Positions 1 to 14,800 are shown, counted from the first letter of the stretch. The stretch: 64,000 nt of DNA from Atherinomorus stipes (GCA_023101725.1 JALJCO010001058.1:310001-374000), one strand, 5' to 3'. The notes: generated from the letters alone by a model not told the origin. Program-made: numbers and translations.

Positions 1-547
1 TCCATTGGCCTTAGATGTTTTGCCATTGTGAATGATTTAATTACTGTGGCATGATGGACTCCAAATTGTTCAAGGCTATCCTTAAAACCCTTATTCTTTG
101 CATTGTTATAACACACATTTCAATATTTCAGACTGCCAAACTGACAAAACATCTGCTTTTATAAGTCTGATGAGCAGCATCTAGCTGCTCCTTACCCTCT
201 AATTACATGGAAGCAGTAATAGTGCAGTAACAGCACAGCAGGTTTATGCAGAAAGTGCTTCTGATTTTGGCCTAGTTTTTCTTAATTAGATAATGACACT
301 GTTTTGTATATTTACCTCTTTTTGAGACCTACTAAAGACCTTGTTGTCAATATTTCCTTTTATTTTGTTTTTTCCATTTATTCGTGTTCTGATACATTAA
401 ACTGTAATTTTGGCAAAGAGAATACTTTCATTTATCTCTATTAGAGAAAATAACCTTTGGCCTGTGGCACACCGATCAAATGTTGTGATATGTTCCATGT
501 TAATTTTCATGATGGTGATCCATTAGATATATCATTCATAAGCAATG

Positions 548-551
<4 letters not shown>
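1..551. other. AT-rich non-coding DNA, no gene seen
   Basis: No reading frame of note and no recognisable repeat. The sequence is AT-rich and leads into a TA microsatellite. Confidence 0.5.

Positions 552-621
<70 letters not shown>
552..621. repeat. (TA)n microsatellite
   Basis: About 35 uninterrupted AT units. It lies about 60 bases outside the left end of the long inverted-repeat element that starts near 685. Confidence 0.97.
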
Positions 622-624
<3 letters not shown>

Positions 625-1283
625 TAATATATTTATTCTGCTTTTGCATTTGTTATTTTAGAGATATAAAGACCAAATGCAGTATAGGGCGTATTCAAAG
701 AGTATAGTCTGCAAGTCTCTGTCCGTTTAGGGACTCGGCTTGGCTGGGGGCGGGGGTGGTCTTCCGGACTGAGATCGCATTCACGTTGCACCACCATAGG
801 CAAACGAGCCAAACCTTTGAATAACGTTCCCAATCTCAGGTGGCTCTGCATTCGGATTCACCAGAGGTGAGGAAAAACAAACAACGATCAAGAAGGTTCT
901 CACAACTTCCGTTTTCTCCAACGATATTATTTTTGTGCGGAGGACAAAATAAGCTGGGATATACGTACTTTCATCAGACCAAATACTGTACCGATTAAAG
1001 CTTTTACTTTCTTGTCACTCCATGTCTGACCAAGAACCATCTTTATAAATACTGCAGTCCCACACATTTGTTTGTTGTGGCAGAGTTTACCCATGATGCC
1101 AAAGCAGTTCCTTTGCAGTCCACTTCCTGTATTTGGTTCACTTGCAACGGACCGAGACCTGCGTTTGTAGGCGGATCAAGTCCACTTGTTTGTTCCGGAT
1201 CAGAGTCCGTTTGTGCATTCACAACTACCCCAAATGAAGTGGACTTTCCAAGCAATCAGACTCTGTTTCGAATCAAAAAAGCT

Positions 1284-1426
<143 letters not shown>

Positions 1427-1840
1427 CACAAAATTACCAGAATATCAATATACAGCTTTGACAATTCTAAGCCCAAGTGAGTTTCATGAAGTGTCTGGTG
1501 CACTTTAGTTCCATTTTGGTTGGACTGAACCAAAAAGGTCCATAAAAGTCCACAAAAACTTGGCAATATTCCTCCATACTGCTCGTCCAATGAAATCCAA
1601 GTGTCCTGAGTGGGTTGCGTCCATAACGACATCACTTAGTATATTTTTATAACCTTAACAGTACCACATAGCTGCTGCAAAGCGTACCCCTGCGAGTTCA
1701 AAACACTACAGAAGCCGAGATTGCGTGTTCTCTTTTTCTTTCTTTGTTTTAAATCAATAGCCAACCCCTCTCGTGTTTATCCAAGTTTGTCTGCAGTTCA
1801 TCTACTCTTAGCACAATGTACACAGCTAATTTCTTCTTCT

Positions 1841-2005
1841 AAGTGTGGCAAGGTACGCAGCGGAGGGCCTGGGCAGGATTTAATCCCCAGACTCCCTGGT
1901 GAGAGTCATGCGCGCTGACCATTCAGCCGAAGGGACACCCTGTGGCCAAGCAGCCAGGGCGCATGATCAGTCGGAGGCATAGTGACAGGACTCCACACTG
2001 TCACA
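1841..2005 (-). mobile_element. tRNA-like SINE unit, copy 1 (reverse)
   Basis: This 165-bp stretch is the reverse complement of 29308-29473 with roughly 85-90% identity by eye. Read on the minus strand it holds an A-box-like TGGTCAGCGCGC, a 5-bp hairpin GACTC/GAGTC where an anticodon arm would be, and a B-box-like GGGATTAAATCC. This order and spacing resemble a tRNA-derived Pol III promoter. It lies in the spacer of the long inverted-repeat element. Family name not known to me. Confidence 0.7.
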
Positions 2006-2196
2006 TAAGCTTGCATTATCGGCAGAGTAGGCAATGTAGTACTGTTTAGGCTATAAAAATATATTAAATGATGTAGTTTCAACCAAATTATGGATGCTAC
2101 CCACTCAGGACACTTAGATTACAGTATTAATGACGAGCAGTATGGAGAAATTTGGCCAAGTTTTTGAGGACTTTTATGGACCTTTTTGGTTCAGTC

Positions 2197-2579
2197 TCCG
2201 GTGAACTCCATTATATCAGAGTTGAGGGAAAACAAAAACCTGTTCGATCTCCGGCTGCATTTGAGATATTAAAAAAGTGCTCCAGAGTCTTGCTCAGCAT
2301 GAGGGTGAATAGAAAACGAACGCACATCATTCTGTGGGTGGACTATTCCTCAAAGCTGGAACTGTTAAGTAAAGTGATGTACATAAGATTCAAAATTATT
2401 GTTGTTTTTCCACTGTCTACTGTAGGACTGTGGTACTTTTTCAACCTCTGTAGTAATCTTCATTGACAAGTTCTGTGCTTGTGCACTCGTTGATTGTAAC
2501 ACTTCCACAAACTCAGTCTGCTCACACATTCATGCTTCTAAATGTTTTACACTGCAGGTTGGTAGAATCAGGATATGAC
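2197..2579. other. Unpaired 383-bp segment in the right arm
   Basis: The left arm runs continuously through the sequence that flanks this block, so the block is either an insertion in the right arm or a deletion from the left arm. No inverted ends, coding frame or target duplication is obvious. Confidence 0.6.
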
Positions 2580-2675
2580 CAACCAAAATGGAACTAAAGT
2601 GCACCAGACACTTCATGAAACTCACTTGGGCTTAGAATTGTCAAAGCTGTATATTGATATTCTGGTAATTTTGTG

Positions 2676-2807
<132 letters not shown>

Positions 2808-3364
2808 GCTTCTTTGATTCAAATCAGAGTCCGTTTGCTCGGAAAGTCAGCTTCGTTCAGGGGAGTTGTGAATGTGCAAATGGACTCTGATCCGGAACAA
2901 ACAAGTGGACTTGGTCCGCCTGCAAATGCAGGTCTGATTCAAGCGAACCAAAGACAGGAAGTGGACTACAAATTGCATTGGCTTTGTGGGTCAAACGTTG
3001 GACAACGTGGGTAAACGCTGCAACAACAAACACATGTGTGGGACTACAGTACTTATAAAGATGGCTCGTGGTTAGACCTAGAGTTACGAGGAAGAAAAAG
3101 CTTTAATCAATATTTGATCTGATGAAAGCATATCCAGCTCCTCGTACAAAAATAAAGTCGCTTAGTAGAGGGAACAGAAGTTGTGAGAACCTTCCTGTAC
3201 GTACGTCTTGTCCTCTCCTACGGTGAATCTGAAAGCAGCGCCACCTGAGATTCTCATTTTTGGCCCGTTTGGCTCATTTGGCAATAGTGCAACGTGAACG
3301 CGATCTCAGTCAGAGTCCCCAAACGGACCGAGACTCGCGGGCTATGCTTTCTGAATGCGCCCTA

Positions 3365-6300
3365 AGAAAACCGCAGCAGCTCAAGTTCACCTCACCTGAA
3401 GCAAAGAAACAACTGACAACCAGTTGTGGTGCACAATGGCACAATCATTGCTTTAGAGTGCTTTGGCTTTAATGACCCGTTTAAATATAATCAGTGCTTT
3501 ATTGAAGATTTATAAGGATCTTTATGATAAAAAGTTGGCGTGATGAAAATGTTGTAAAGTTGAGCTGCAACCAGTTACCATACGTATACAAAATGTTGAC
3601 CAATCTCACCTGACCAGGAAAATTGTACAGCAGAACGTCTATCTGGTCAAGTGTTTGTGTGGCTGTGTAATTTAAACCTGTGGCATCATTTCTGTGTCAC
3701 ACATTACAGTTTCACACACCAAACCTTTTGGCCCCCCCCCCCCACTAAGGGTTGTTACATGACAAAAGACACTCCAAGTCATTGATGTGATTGTGGATCG
3801 TTCCATCCAGTCCCTCTGCCATGAACACACACGCACACACACGCACACACTAATCTCTACAGGTATTTCTCTTCGGTTGCTGTTATTAGAATGCAGCAAA
3901 TGCTCTCTATTGATGCATGTCAGAGCCTCATTCTTTCATCTCCAACATTTAATTTACCGTCCTGTTGTGCCACTAATCCTGTGTCGTGCCATTTCCTCCG
4001 CTCCTCAGATTGCTCTCTCAAAGCCCCCTCTCCGCCAGATAAAGAGGAAGGTAATCGCCATTGTCTGGCTACAGATACACCAGCGCTGGCTCCCCTTCTT
4101 TCTGCAGCTCCAAATTAAAGGGCCGTCCTGCCCTTACGCCCCCTTAATCACTGGCCTCGTCTCTCTGTGCGAGTGGACCCCAGGGCTGCTGCACTTTCAT
4201 CCACAAATAGGCTTTCAGTGAGAACCACCCAGGGCTGGCCTCCTCACAGGAGATCCCCACACACTCCTCTGCGCTGCTCTGCTCCTCTCTGTCTTTCTTG
4301 CAGCAGTCTCACTTCCAGGCTCACGCGCCTGCTCTTCCTCCGGCCCCCTCCAATGATTGGACATTCTACTTTCACTTCTGTTGCACCCTGATGAATTGAG
4401 TCTTTCTCTCTCCTCAGGAGGTCTGACCCACAAGTCTGTTAAAAAACTTCAAAGTGGAAGCACACAGAGTCATTTCAGCTGTTTCAACAGCAAGTGGAGC
4501 CAGTAACACCTTTCACTGTGTTCATTTAGTTGTTGCTTTTATAAATAGGGTAATATTTAATTAGTTTGGCCAAAAATATAACAATGATTCAGATATTGGA
4601 TGAAAAAAAGAGAAATCCAAACTCTACAGATTACAATTGATGATGCCCTCTGGTAATCAGTCATGAAAATGGCTTGCACCGATGGAAGTAAAACTGACTA
4701 GTAGCACATTATGGAGTCGGGGTTAGCCATTGAACAGACGGAATCACTCAACAGCATTCAGCTAATTTCTGTTAATTGTGGCTCTCACTTCCCTCTGCTG
4801 CATTGACATAACGCTGGAGGGCTCAGCCAAATCATCACCATTATGACATTAGCAAGAGCTTATCCAGCGCTAAGAGCTTGAGCTGATACTAACACTAAGG
4901 AGTTTAGGATGCTAAGATGAGACCAAGCAATCGCAGTAGCTGCCGTAAGACTGATGGACAACAATGAAAGTTTACAATAAGGATCAAAAGATCCTCTCAG
5001 GGTTAAGGGAACTATCCAATTAAGAAAGCACGCCTTTCAGTGCATGTGAGAAAAGAGACTCTGCTCAAGCTAATGCAGAAAATCTGCACCCCCCTTCTGC
5101 TAATAACAAGCCGTTTAGCTTGAGCGACTGCTGCCATGTACAAAGGAATGACTACTCTTTGCTATACGGTTAGCCTCTCTGCCCTGGACTTATTAAGGCT
5201 CCTGTTAGAGGGATTCTCATCTTTGACTTGGGTGAAGAGGCTGTTTAATACACACGCAGCAAATTAAGGAAACAGTATTGTGCCTTTATGAAACAAGGAC
5301 AGGGAGACAGCAACAGCTGTGGGGGAAGATGATTGCCTGTGATGTGTCCCAGGTTGTAATCCTTGGACAAGAGATTGTGCGTTTCCTTTTAGCCAGCAGA
5401 GGAGCTCTGACTGGGCTTAATTAGACATGTCTGGGGAAAAGATGGGCTTAAGGTGTAGCTAATTAAGATCATAGCTGTGGCTGAAAAAGTTTAAACTACA
5501 TTGCAATACCATTCAAGTCCCACAGGAGCAGAATAATGCCAGTGAGATGCTATTGTTCTGCACCACATGAATGCACATCCTTGTGTTATAATGTTATGGG
5601 TTGCATAGTTACCTACATTTTCTTAACATTTATGGAAATTAAAACAAAATATGAAAGCATGAACTGCTGTCACTGTTGCTGTGTGAAGTAAAGTCTTTTT
5701 CACAGGAAGGTGACCTCTTCCTAGCTGTGTGAGTGGCTTATTTTCTAAAGATAATTGTTTAAAAAGCAAACATTATTCAAAGTACATTTTTTAAAGTTCA
5801 TTCTACAGTAGATCAGCCACCAGATCTCTGTGAGTCTATGTACTATATCCTTGGGCCTGTTCGCGCCAGAGACACTTGACAATAAGAGTGGAACTGAATC
5901 AAACTGGAGCCCTCTTGTGTCTTCTGGCGGGCAAAATGGTTGGAGGCCAAACAGCCGTTCCCATAATCCTCACTATTGACAGGGCCTGCTCTGTTCTCTG
6001 CCTGATCTGTTTGGTCTGTCAAGTTAAGGGAGCCCCTCTCCTGCTTGTGGGAGCCAAATCTATAAACAAACCCTCAAATGATCTCCGAGCCTTCCCTGTG
6101 CATTGTCCTTGGACTACCATCATCCCTGCTGCTTCAATGGGAATCATTATTAAATTGGCCCCTACAACAAAATGGGCATTTTTTTTGTTCCTTATTGAAA
6201 TGGAAGGATTATATTTCAACTCATGTGCCGTTGAGGTTTGGTGGTTTCTCTGTTTTAAAGTTGGAAGCTCTCTTCACATTGTGAGAATTTGCCTTGTACT

Positions 6301-9300
6301 TGAATAAAGGTGTGACTGAATAGAGCCGTAGAGAAATACATTAGATATTTCCCTGGAGCTTTTCAGCCCTTTCATCATTTCATTCATCTTTGTGAGGACC
6401 AGACCTTTCTTGCTGTGACTTTGTTAAATTGCTGTATTTCATCTCTTGTTCATTTCGGCAAAGGGTGAAAAGGGGAGGGAGCTTTCTAAATGTAGTCGCA
6501 TTGCTGTGATAACCAGGCTCTCGCTTTCTCTTTCCCCTCTGACCAGCAGTCACCTTTAAATCTGCCTTTTCATATTCTTCTCAAAGCGTCTTGTCCATTG
6601 AAAAGGCGCCTGCCAAACCGGATCTCTGGACAAACAAGAGAAGTAGAGACAGAGAGATGGGAGATCTACAGGAGGCAAATAGCCACTGGTGAAGAATAAA
6701 AATATTTCCTCTTATCTCTGCATAAGCCTCCCCTTTTCCATGTTGTTGCTGGTTGTAAAGGCAAATTTGTGTTATTTCAACCATAAATTGGGTTAAAAAA
6801 AGTTTTCATTCTCATTTTCTGAAAGGATTCATTAAACTTAGATGTGTTTATAGCATTTGTAAAACAGTAGTAAAGTTAAATAATTTATTTCTATGCCTCA
6901 TGCTTCTATAAGTTGTGATTTAAATATCAAGTTAAAAATTTTTGAGCAAAGAGAACATCTACCTGGGTGGTTGTCCGGTGACAGGTTGTGGGGGAGCGCC
7001 ATCCAACTTGACTGACAGGCCTGCGATAGGTGACGACAGCCTGGCTTCCTCACCAATGAAAAGATGGAGGCCCAGTCGCACCTTCAACTAGATCTGCCAG
7101 TGCTTTCAGAAGAAAAGGAAATATTCAAATGGTAATCGGAAGGCCGTGAATCATAAGCCCAAGGTAAGCTATGTAATGCTGGTAAGACAGTGAGTAGCGC
7201 TTTATTGGTGGAGAGGGAAATCCCTTTTGCTATTCAGCAAAAGAATTGCAACAGTAATGCCATTAACTTGCACCCTGAATCACCAAATGCCATTTAATTG
7301 CCAATAGCAGTCCATTGTTTGGAGCTGGTGAATTTAGGCCTCAGTGCGGCTGTGTTTATATTTGTGAGGGTAAGAGGGGGTAAAGATGGAAGGATTTATG
7401 TTGCAGGGGGGTTGTAAGGGTGTCATAGTGTAAGATGTCTGAAGAATGATGGCCCCTCACACATGCACAATCACACACAAGCAACTGACGCCTAACTAAA
7501 GCTCCGAAGTAACTAGCTTAACTAAAGTCTTTAAGGAAAGTAAATTCGGACAAACTCCTTTCTCCTTAATACCTGATTTGTTCAACAACATGATTTGGGG
7601 CACGTCTATTCAAGGCCTTTTTGGGCCAAGCCGAGGTCTTAAGGCTCAAGGCTTGTACCTCGCGGTTATTGTGGGCTGTTTAGGGTTTGTCTCAAATCTC
7701 CTTGTGCGGGTGTGTGGACGCTCCTAATGCTGGCTAATGGGCTTCGGCAGAGTAACAGTCTCCCAAGTCCCATTGAGGACCCCATGGAAAGTAGCATAAG
7801 CTCCATCGAATAAAGGCTCTGACTAGACCTTTCTTTTGGAGTTTTTTATTATTGGTAAGAGGCCACCCTCCATCACCCCCATTTTCACCCCAAATCTCCT
7901 GTCCATTCTCCTTGGATCTCCTATCCCTGCCGACCTCCCTCCAACCTGACCAACACCAGCACCCCTTCTCTGGACTACAAGCCCAGACCCATCAGCATTG
8001 TCGTTTACACTCCCCCTCCTCTCAAAACCTGCCACAATCCAAGACATTGGCCTCCACCCCCAGCCTTGTCTCATATCGTCGAAGCTGACCCTGACAGCCA
8101 TGTCCCGGGGAGGGCTAAATTGAATGTGAAATGCATGGTGGGTCCTCGCAGACTCCATTGTGCAAAGGGGGAGTCTGGGAGGTGAGCAGCGTCACTGCTT
8201 CTCACTGCTGATCGAGTTTGACAGCACAACGGGAGGAGGCAAGAAAAACGTTCTCTTGCTCTCTTTTAGAACTGAAAGAGGGCCTTTTTCAGTCTCCCCC
8301 ACCACCATCTTGCTCTGCCTTCCTTCCATCATCTCACCCCTCTTCTTCTTTTCACCATGAATTGAAACAGGCTGCAGCTTTCTTTTGCCCACCAACTCTC
8401 CTGAGATCACAATATATTTCACTGAGCTCATCCTTGGATTGACAACAGATGAGTGTCAGTACAGGATACTATGATCTGTCCTTGCTTTACTGGTTTTTGA
8501 ATGTAAACACTGGGTCAGCTCCACCAACCTGCACTGATTTCTGTAACTTATGGCTCTAAAAACACTTTTTTGTCAAAACCCAGCTCAAACTCAGAATTTT
8601 TTTTTGTGAAACCTTCAGTTTTTTACTTGTATCTGTTTAACTGACATATGCAACATAGCCAGTATGTGCGTTTTTGTTTGTGTGCGCACTATGGAAAGTC
8701 TGGTCTGCTTGGCCTCAGACAGCCCCTCTCCCTTGGATGCAGCAAACCCCTCATTTAATGCAAATGACAGTCATCTAGAATCCAATGCATCTCTCATGGC
8801 TGCACATTGCCTAATCAATGTGAAGTGCTGTGTAAAAAAATACATTGCTTCCCTGTAATAGTTGTTTTTGACCGAGTCAAGTGCAGCTCCTAGAATTAAT
8901 CCCAACCTGAGATTCAATTATGGGCGCCTGGCTAAGCAGGAGAGGGATAGCACCGTGAGCAGGGGGGGGGTATATCTGTATGTTTCTGTGTTTGTATGAA
9001 GGGAATGCATTTGTGAATTTTCCTGGTTTCAGACTTGTTGGTGAGATGTATGGGGAGTTTGGATGTAATGTTGTTCTTTGCCCTTGCTGGTTTGAATTGA
9101 GGGAAATAAGGCTCTCCAATCTCTTCCCTACGGAGTCGCTTCATCATTCAGAGGCAACCCACGTCAGTCTCCCAGGCTCTGTGGCCCGTGCTGCAAAGGG
9201 AGTTGCGAAAAATTGGCTTTTGGAAATTCAGAGTTGCAAAACCTCATTGTCACCTTTTTCTAATGAGTTCCCAGATCGTCAAATGTGTTCTCAGTTCTGG

Positions 9301-10080
9301 TGGTGCTTGAAGAAAAAGGAAGAGAAGGAGGAAGCAGAAAGCCTGGTTGTAACAGCGGCACAGTGGCTTCATCAATGTGCATGAAAGTAAGGCTTCCGGA
9401 AATTCATTTCTGCCTCCTATGCCAGATAAGCATGTTTCGGGTCAGTGTTTGTGCAGTTTGTTTTCGAGTTCATTACAAGGTGTTAGAGTGGCTCTTGTAA
9501 TTTTCATTCACATTTACATACTGTTGTTGTTGGGATCCATCAACACCTCAATTGTGTATAATGACCAATTTGAGGATATTAGATTAGCCCTCCCAGTATG
9601 TACCTCCTTGGAGTAGAGAGGTGGGAATTTGATGCAGAAGAACACAGTCAGATCAGAGCACATAATATTTCATGGTAGTGGATGTGCTCGAAATACATGA
9701 AAAGCACACAGACTTGCACTTTAAAAACTAAATTTGTAGAATCCTCTTCATAAAACTGATGTGGGATCTTTCATCCCTATGTTTTGATCAAAGAGAACCT
9801 AGATTTAACAGCAAGGAAACTAAACAACATGTCAAATACAACATAGCACTTTTCATTATATCATACAACAAACTAGTTGTAAAAATTGAGGAATATTAGC
9901 TGTGAAAATGTCAATATCAGCACTTACTGCATAATATATAAACAGGACTACTGCCTTTAAAAAAAATCAAGGACGCAATTTCTCCTTTTTATTCCCCTTT
10001 TTTGGTAAAAACTTACATATCATAACACTTGTCATTTTATCCGTCTGGTAACCCACATGACCTCATGAGGTCTCAGAAAT
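3365..10080. other. Gene-free, mostly unique-looking DNA
   Basis: No exon with splice signals and family similarity was found. Short simple repeats only: a 13-base C run near 3732 and an AC array near 3825-3850. Several hundred-base blocks (about 4,700-5,450, 5,850-6,750 and 7,000-7,800) are complex, non-repetitive sequence with many TAATTA/ATTA cores, as conserved non-coding elements often are, but conservation cannot be judged from one genome. Confidence 0.4.
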
Positions 10081-10082
10081 CT

Positions 10083-10170
10083 ACAGCAGTGATTCCCAAC
10101 TGGGAAGCCCGTACCCCTAGTAGTACGTGAGCACAGTACATGGGGTTTGAAAACATTTAATATTTTATTT
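10083..10170. mobile_element. Fragment of a fish interspersed repeat end
   Basis: The stretch beginning GTGATTCCCAACTGGG, followed by a GTACCCCTAG-like segment, resembles the end of a short DNA transposon that is very common in fish genomes. Only one end is recognisable; the partner end was not found. Confidence 0.45.
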
Positions 10171-10194
10171 CCCATTTCAGCCACCTGTATGGTC

Positions 10195-10675
10195 CATTCC
10201 ATTTGAACTCGGAAGTCGGAAATTCCCAGTTCCGAGTAGGAAGTTTCAACTGGAGCGGCCCCCTGAAGTCGGATTTCACCATCGGAAAGTCGGACAATCC
10301 TCACAGCTCCGAGTTCAGATTTAAAGATGGCCGCGCCCAGTGTTAGCAGTTTTAGAAGCTCCTGTAATGTTACATTAATTTATAGCCTTCTTCTTACTAA
10401 TATTTTGTTGCATTAAATCAGTCATACATGTAGTATTGGTTTATACAGATGTAGTGGGAAGCTGCTGTCGTGTAGTTCACGTTTTTCATGTGGTATATGT
10501 GAACTACAACACCAGCTGTGCTAACAACGGCTAAAAACAATAGCCTTAGCAAACACGTTGTTTTGCTAGGCTGCTAACTGGTTTTTCGACCACTGAGCTG
10601 GAACGCAAGTTGATCGGGTGTGACATCACCCCCCAGTTCCCACTTCCGACGTGAATGGAACGCAGCATAACACTC
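10195..10675. mobile_element. MITE-like element with inverted ends
   Basis: The left end carries TTCCATTTGAACTCGGAAGT and the right end, reversed, carries TTCCATTCACGTCGGAAGT, followed on both sides by GGAA-rich sequence. The middle holds a second inverted pair (GTAGTTCAC near 10475 and GTGAACTAC near 10499). No coding frame. Target duplication not defined. Likely a non-autonomous DNA transposon. Confidence 0.6.
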
Positions 10676-11419
10676 GCTATGCCCTGGTAAATAACTAACT
10701 ATGTAACTAACTCGCTAACTAAATAAATGAATAAATGAAAATTAAGATAGGGTTGAAAAACTACATGTTATATTGACATGATCCCCGTTCTAGTTCTGGT
10801 CTCCCAAAAGTGAACAAACAGTGCCCATGTGATTTTCTGAATTAGTTGTTGCTCAAAATGGGTAAATATAATTAGTATATTATTTCTCCACAGAATGTTG
10901 AAGAATTTATATTTTTACAGAAGGACAGTATTTGTTTGCCCCATGCTAATTTTAGTAGTTAGTAATTTTCCACAATAGGAGCATTGGAGCCACCCTGTAG
11001 CTTTCCTGTAGCTATAGAAAGCTCATCTTGGGCTCAAATGTGCCGATGTCTCTCGTCTTCCCCCTTATTTTCACATATAGTCCACGTCTTTGTGATCACC
11101 AAACGCCAACAGGAGGCTACAGAGTGGTTGTTGTGGCGAAGAAGCCCAGTTTTACACGGATTACTGCACAAATCCAGGTTGATTGCTGGTGTTTCTTCAC
11201 GAGAAACCAGTAAAAACTTGCTTCCCATCTACGAGAGTTCTCTCCTCGTTGATTAAAGCAGTCAAAAGTGCTAAAAGTGTCCGGCATAGTTGTAATTTAC
11301 CTCCTTAAAGAGCAGTCTATTCAATTTCAGTGGGCAATTGCGCACATGCGCGAATGACGTATGCATAACTTACGAAAATCATCCATTCCTCAGTGGCTTC
11401 ATTTTTCAGAGCTGGTGAC

Positions 11420-11804
11420 TAAAAGTTATACCGTGTAACTTTTGGCCACTATGGGCACTAAACCTGTAACTTCCCACAGGCACCACAACTGTCTCAAAGT
11501 TAAACAGTCTCAGTCTGTGTTTTGGAAAAGTGTTGCAGACCACTTTGAAAAGCTAATTTGTTAGTCATCAAGCAATTAATCAGAGCGCTCCAGGTTACAT
11601 GATCCAAAGAGAGTCTCGCTCCTGAGAAGTTACAATGCCTGGTTTTTGAGAATGGCAGCCCCCTCGGAGCAACGACATGCATCAAGTGTTCTATGATGAC
11701 TGCAGAAATCAGCTATTGTTACTTATATTAATAATAATGTTAGAAAATAATGTATCATAATATTTGGCTATCATCGGGTTCAAAAGTTACACGGTATCAC
11801 TTTA
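11420..11804. mobile_element. Short TIR element (about 385 bp)
   Basis: The left end AAAGTTATACCGTGTAACTTTT and the right end, reversed, AAAGTGATACCGTGTAACTTTT are inverted copies with one difference. The interior has no coding frame. The sequence upstream (about 10,985-11,400) is repeat-like but I could not set its ends. Target duplication not clear. Confidence 0.65.
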
Positions 11805-14800
11805 ATCTATCTTTATTGACAACCAGTGCCCATGCCATAAAGTACTTCACTGAAATTTAACTTTCATATAGTGTTTTTTAAATTGTCTTTTATATCAAAT
11901 CAATACAACTTCACCACTACTATTTTTTGTCTGCACTTTTATTTACTTTTTCTTAAGACAAGAATTGAAGGCCTATAACTTAGTCGTACATAGCATTGTT
12001 CACATTAAACAACTGTGATAACAAAGACTGACTGTCTTTTGACAGACTAAGTGTTTGGTGCATTCCCATGTCATAAAGCAAAACAGAGTTAGATCAAATA
12101 ATCAAAGAAAGACTAACAACTTGCATGTATCCACTTTAATGATCTGTGTTCACACTTTACTCAGTTATCCAAATGCATTACATAATTTCCATACTATTCA
12201 TATGTATGCCATAGTATAATTATTTTAGGTTCTGCCTTAATAAAATAGATCTATAGAAAAAAGAATGAGTTTCAAGTTAATTGATTCAACCGCACAGTTT
12301 AAGATTATAGCTGCCACCTTGTAAGCAGAGACAATATCTGATTGGTTGACAGAATTTCCCCAAAACATGATGGGATTTTCAGCATCCCTGCAAACAGCAA
12401 CTGTAGCTGTTTACAAAAAGGAAAATAGACAATTAACTGCAGAATACTTTCAGAGTTGGATTTCTCATTATGAATACATTTTATAAAGTCTTTGAAAAGA
12501 CAGGTTGAGGCTGGATTACATAGCTTTCAAATAGGCCTAAACCATATTAAAGCCCTCAAATGAATGACACAAGTGTATGACTCAGAATGACAAAAAAGGG
12601 AAAAAAGGAGAACAAGTCATGTTAAAGACAATTTTAAAATCAGAAAAAAATTGTCCTGTTCAAGATAGTTTACTTCACAATCATTACGCAAGGAAGTTTG
12701 ACCTCACTTCAAGAAACAGCTCTTTCAGACAGGAAACAATATAAAGGAATGTTCTGGATTATATTTTACTTTTTGTGTTGTTGTTATGGTTAATGCCTCT
12801 GATGTTTACACCACCCTCCAATATAGTTTTGAAAGCCTTATTCACACACTACACATATGTGTACATTATGCTCTTTACTACACACTTTAAGTTGATCTGC
12901 CACCAGCCCAAGGACGTTACTGTCTTCCACCTCCCCCTTCTCCACTCTTCCCGACAGCGGGCCAATGACAACATAAACACAGAAAAGGCAATTTAGCTCC
13001 TTCTTTTAGAACTACTTTGAAAATAAAAGAATTTTAATTACGGACACAATGAAAAGAAAAAAAGGACTAAAAAGGGAGAAAACATTGACGCACAGTAAAC
13101 AAAGCTGAAACAATTATCTTCTGGTGACCAGTCGGTGTTTTTAGAACAGTCATTTTAATCTTTTATTTACTGCAAACAGAGAGAGGGGGAGTGAGTGAGC
13201 AAGAGACAGAGAGAGGAGGAGAGGGATGGTGATGGGAGGATGGGATGCTGGGGTGAAAGAGAGATAGATAATATGCATATATTTTAAACATCCCCACCCT
13301 CACAATCAAAAGATCCATTTTTTTTTAGAGAAGTAATTTTGCTATACACTCTGGTGGAGGAGGGGGTAGTTTGTTGAAAATTGCTCTCCGTCAACCCCCC
13401 CCCCCCCCCCCCCCCCCCCCCCAAGACAGCATTGCATTTTCTCATTCATTACTAAAAGAGAACGGAATGACATTGTGAGTTTCCTTTGGTAGAATAAAGC
13501 CAACCAACAACAACAGCATCACAATTCAATGGGATGATGATGGAGTGATTTCGGAGTTCGCCATAATTGACCCTACAAGAAGCCTTTCGTTGACTTGTGG
13601 GGGTTATAATAGTCAGGTGATTGACATTCACATGATTTGTGTGTTGACCTGGTATTAACTGTAGATAACGTAACATTTAATAGGCAATTTGAGATGAGAA
13701 ACACCTTCTTTTCCCTGCACAGAGAATTGCAATCGCACACTGTGATGTGAAATGGTGAGGAAGAAATCGAGGGCTGTTCAGCATCTTGGACACGGTGACT
13801 GTTGCATTGCTGGGTCTTGTAATTTGCACAGGCGCTGTACTGTGGGACGCCTGTCTAAGTGAAATATAATTAATCTATCACATCTATTCCAAATGAGCCA
13901 TTGACACCTTGCCTTTGAAGCCGTGCTGGTGCGTGGATGTAGATGCGTATCAGCTGTGTCTGGCCCCTGGGTGCCTCAGATATAAACATTCACTCCACCG
14001 GATGCTGTTATCCTCTATTGAGTGACACTGATGCGTTATGTGGGATTGGCTAAGATAGCAAGGCAAAAGCTACAAATCTCCATTTGCAATGAGGAGAAAA
14101 TTCCATAGGATTAATTTTCTGTATAAGACCCCTGCTCGGGCCCCCAACCCCCACCCGGTCCACAACTTCAGCTGTGCAGCCTGGTGTTAAAAGACCCAGA
14201 GGAATACTGTCTTTGTCATCCTGCCGTTTGCAGCTAAAGAATAAGAGAAGTTTTAATCCCCATTGTCCACGAGTCTGGGAGTGGGGTAGTGGGGGGGTGT
14301 CGGCGGCTGTAAGATGATCCAACCGGCCACACTAATCCCTCCATACCACTTTCGCCTTCACATCAAAAACACCCCCCACCCTCCCGCAAAGCAATGGTCT
14401 TGTGCGTTGGACCCCAATGTGCAAATTCTAAAGAGGAAAATGGAGCAAAGAAAAAGTTGCCACAACAGAGCAGAATAGACTTAAAGACAGTTGCACAGAA
14501 GATGGGGTGAACTCTGGGGTGAAGGTGGGGGCATTGCAAGCTCCTTCCAGCCTGCGAAAGCACACGCTCCCACTGCTGCCGCTCTCGCCTTTAGGTCAGG
14601 GCCTGATGCTACGGCTGCAGTTGCTCTTTTACAGGTCTGCCTGGCAACCAGAATATTTCCTGAACCCTGTGTATTTTTTATTTTTCACAGGGGCTACAAG
14701 CCAGGGGAAGAGGGACAGATGCCACTCAGCTGAATGCACATGGTGCACATGGGCTTACCATTGTACACGAGTACCAACTGTGATACACCATATTGTAAAT

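Noticed and set aside
5876..6307. 143-codon plus-strand frame with hydrophobic stretches
   Set aside because: No family similarity, weak codon structure, no neighbours with splice signals; probably chance.
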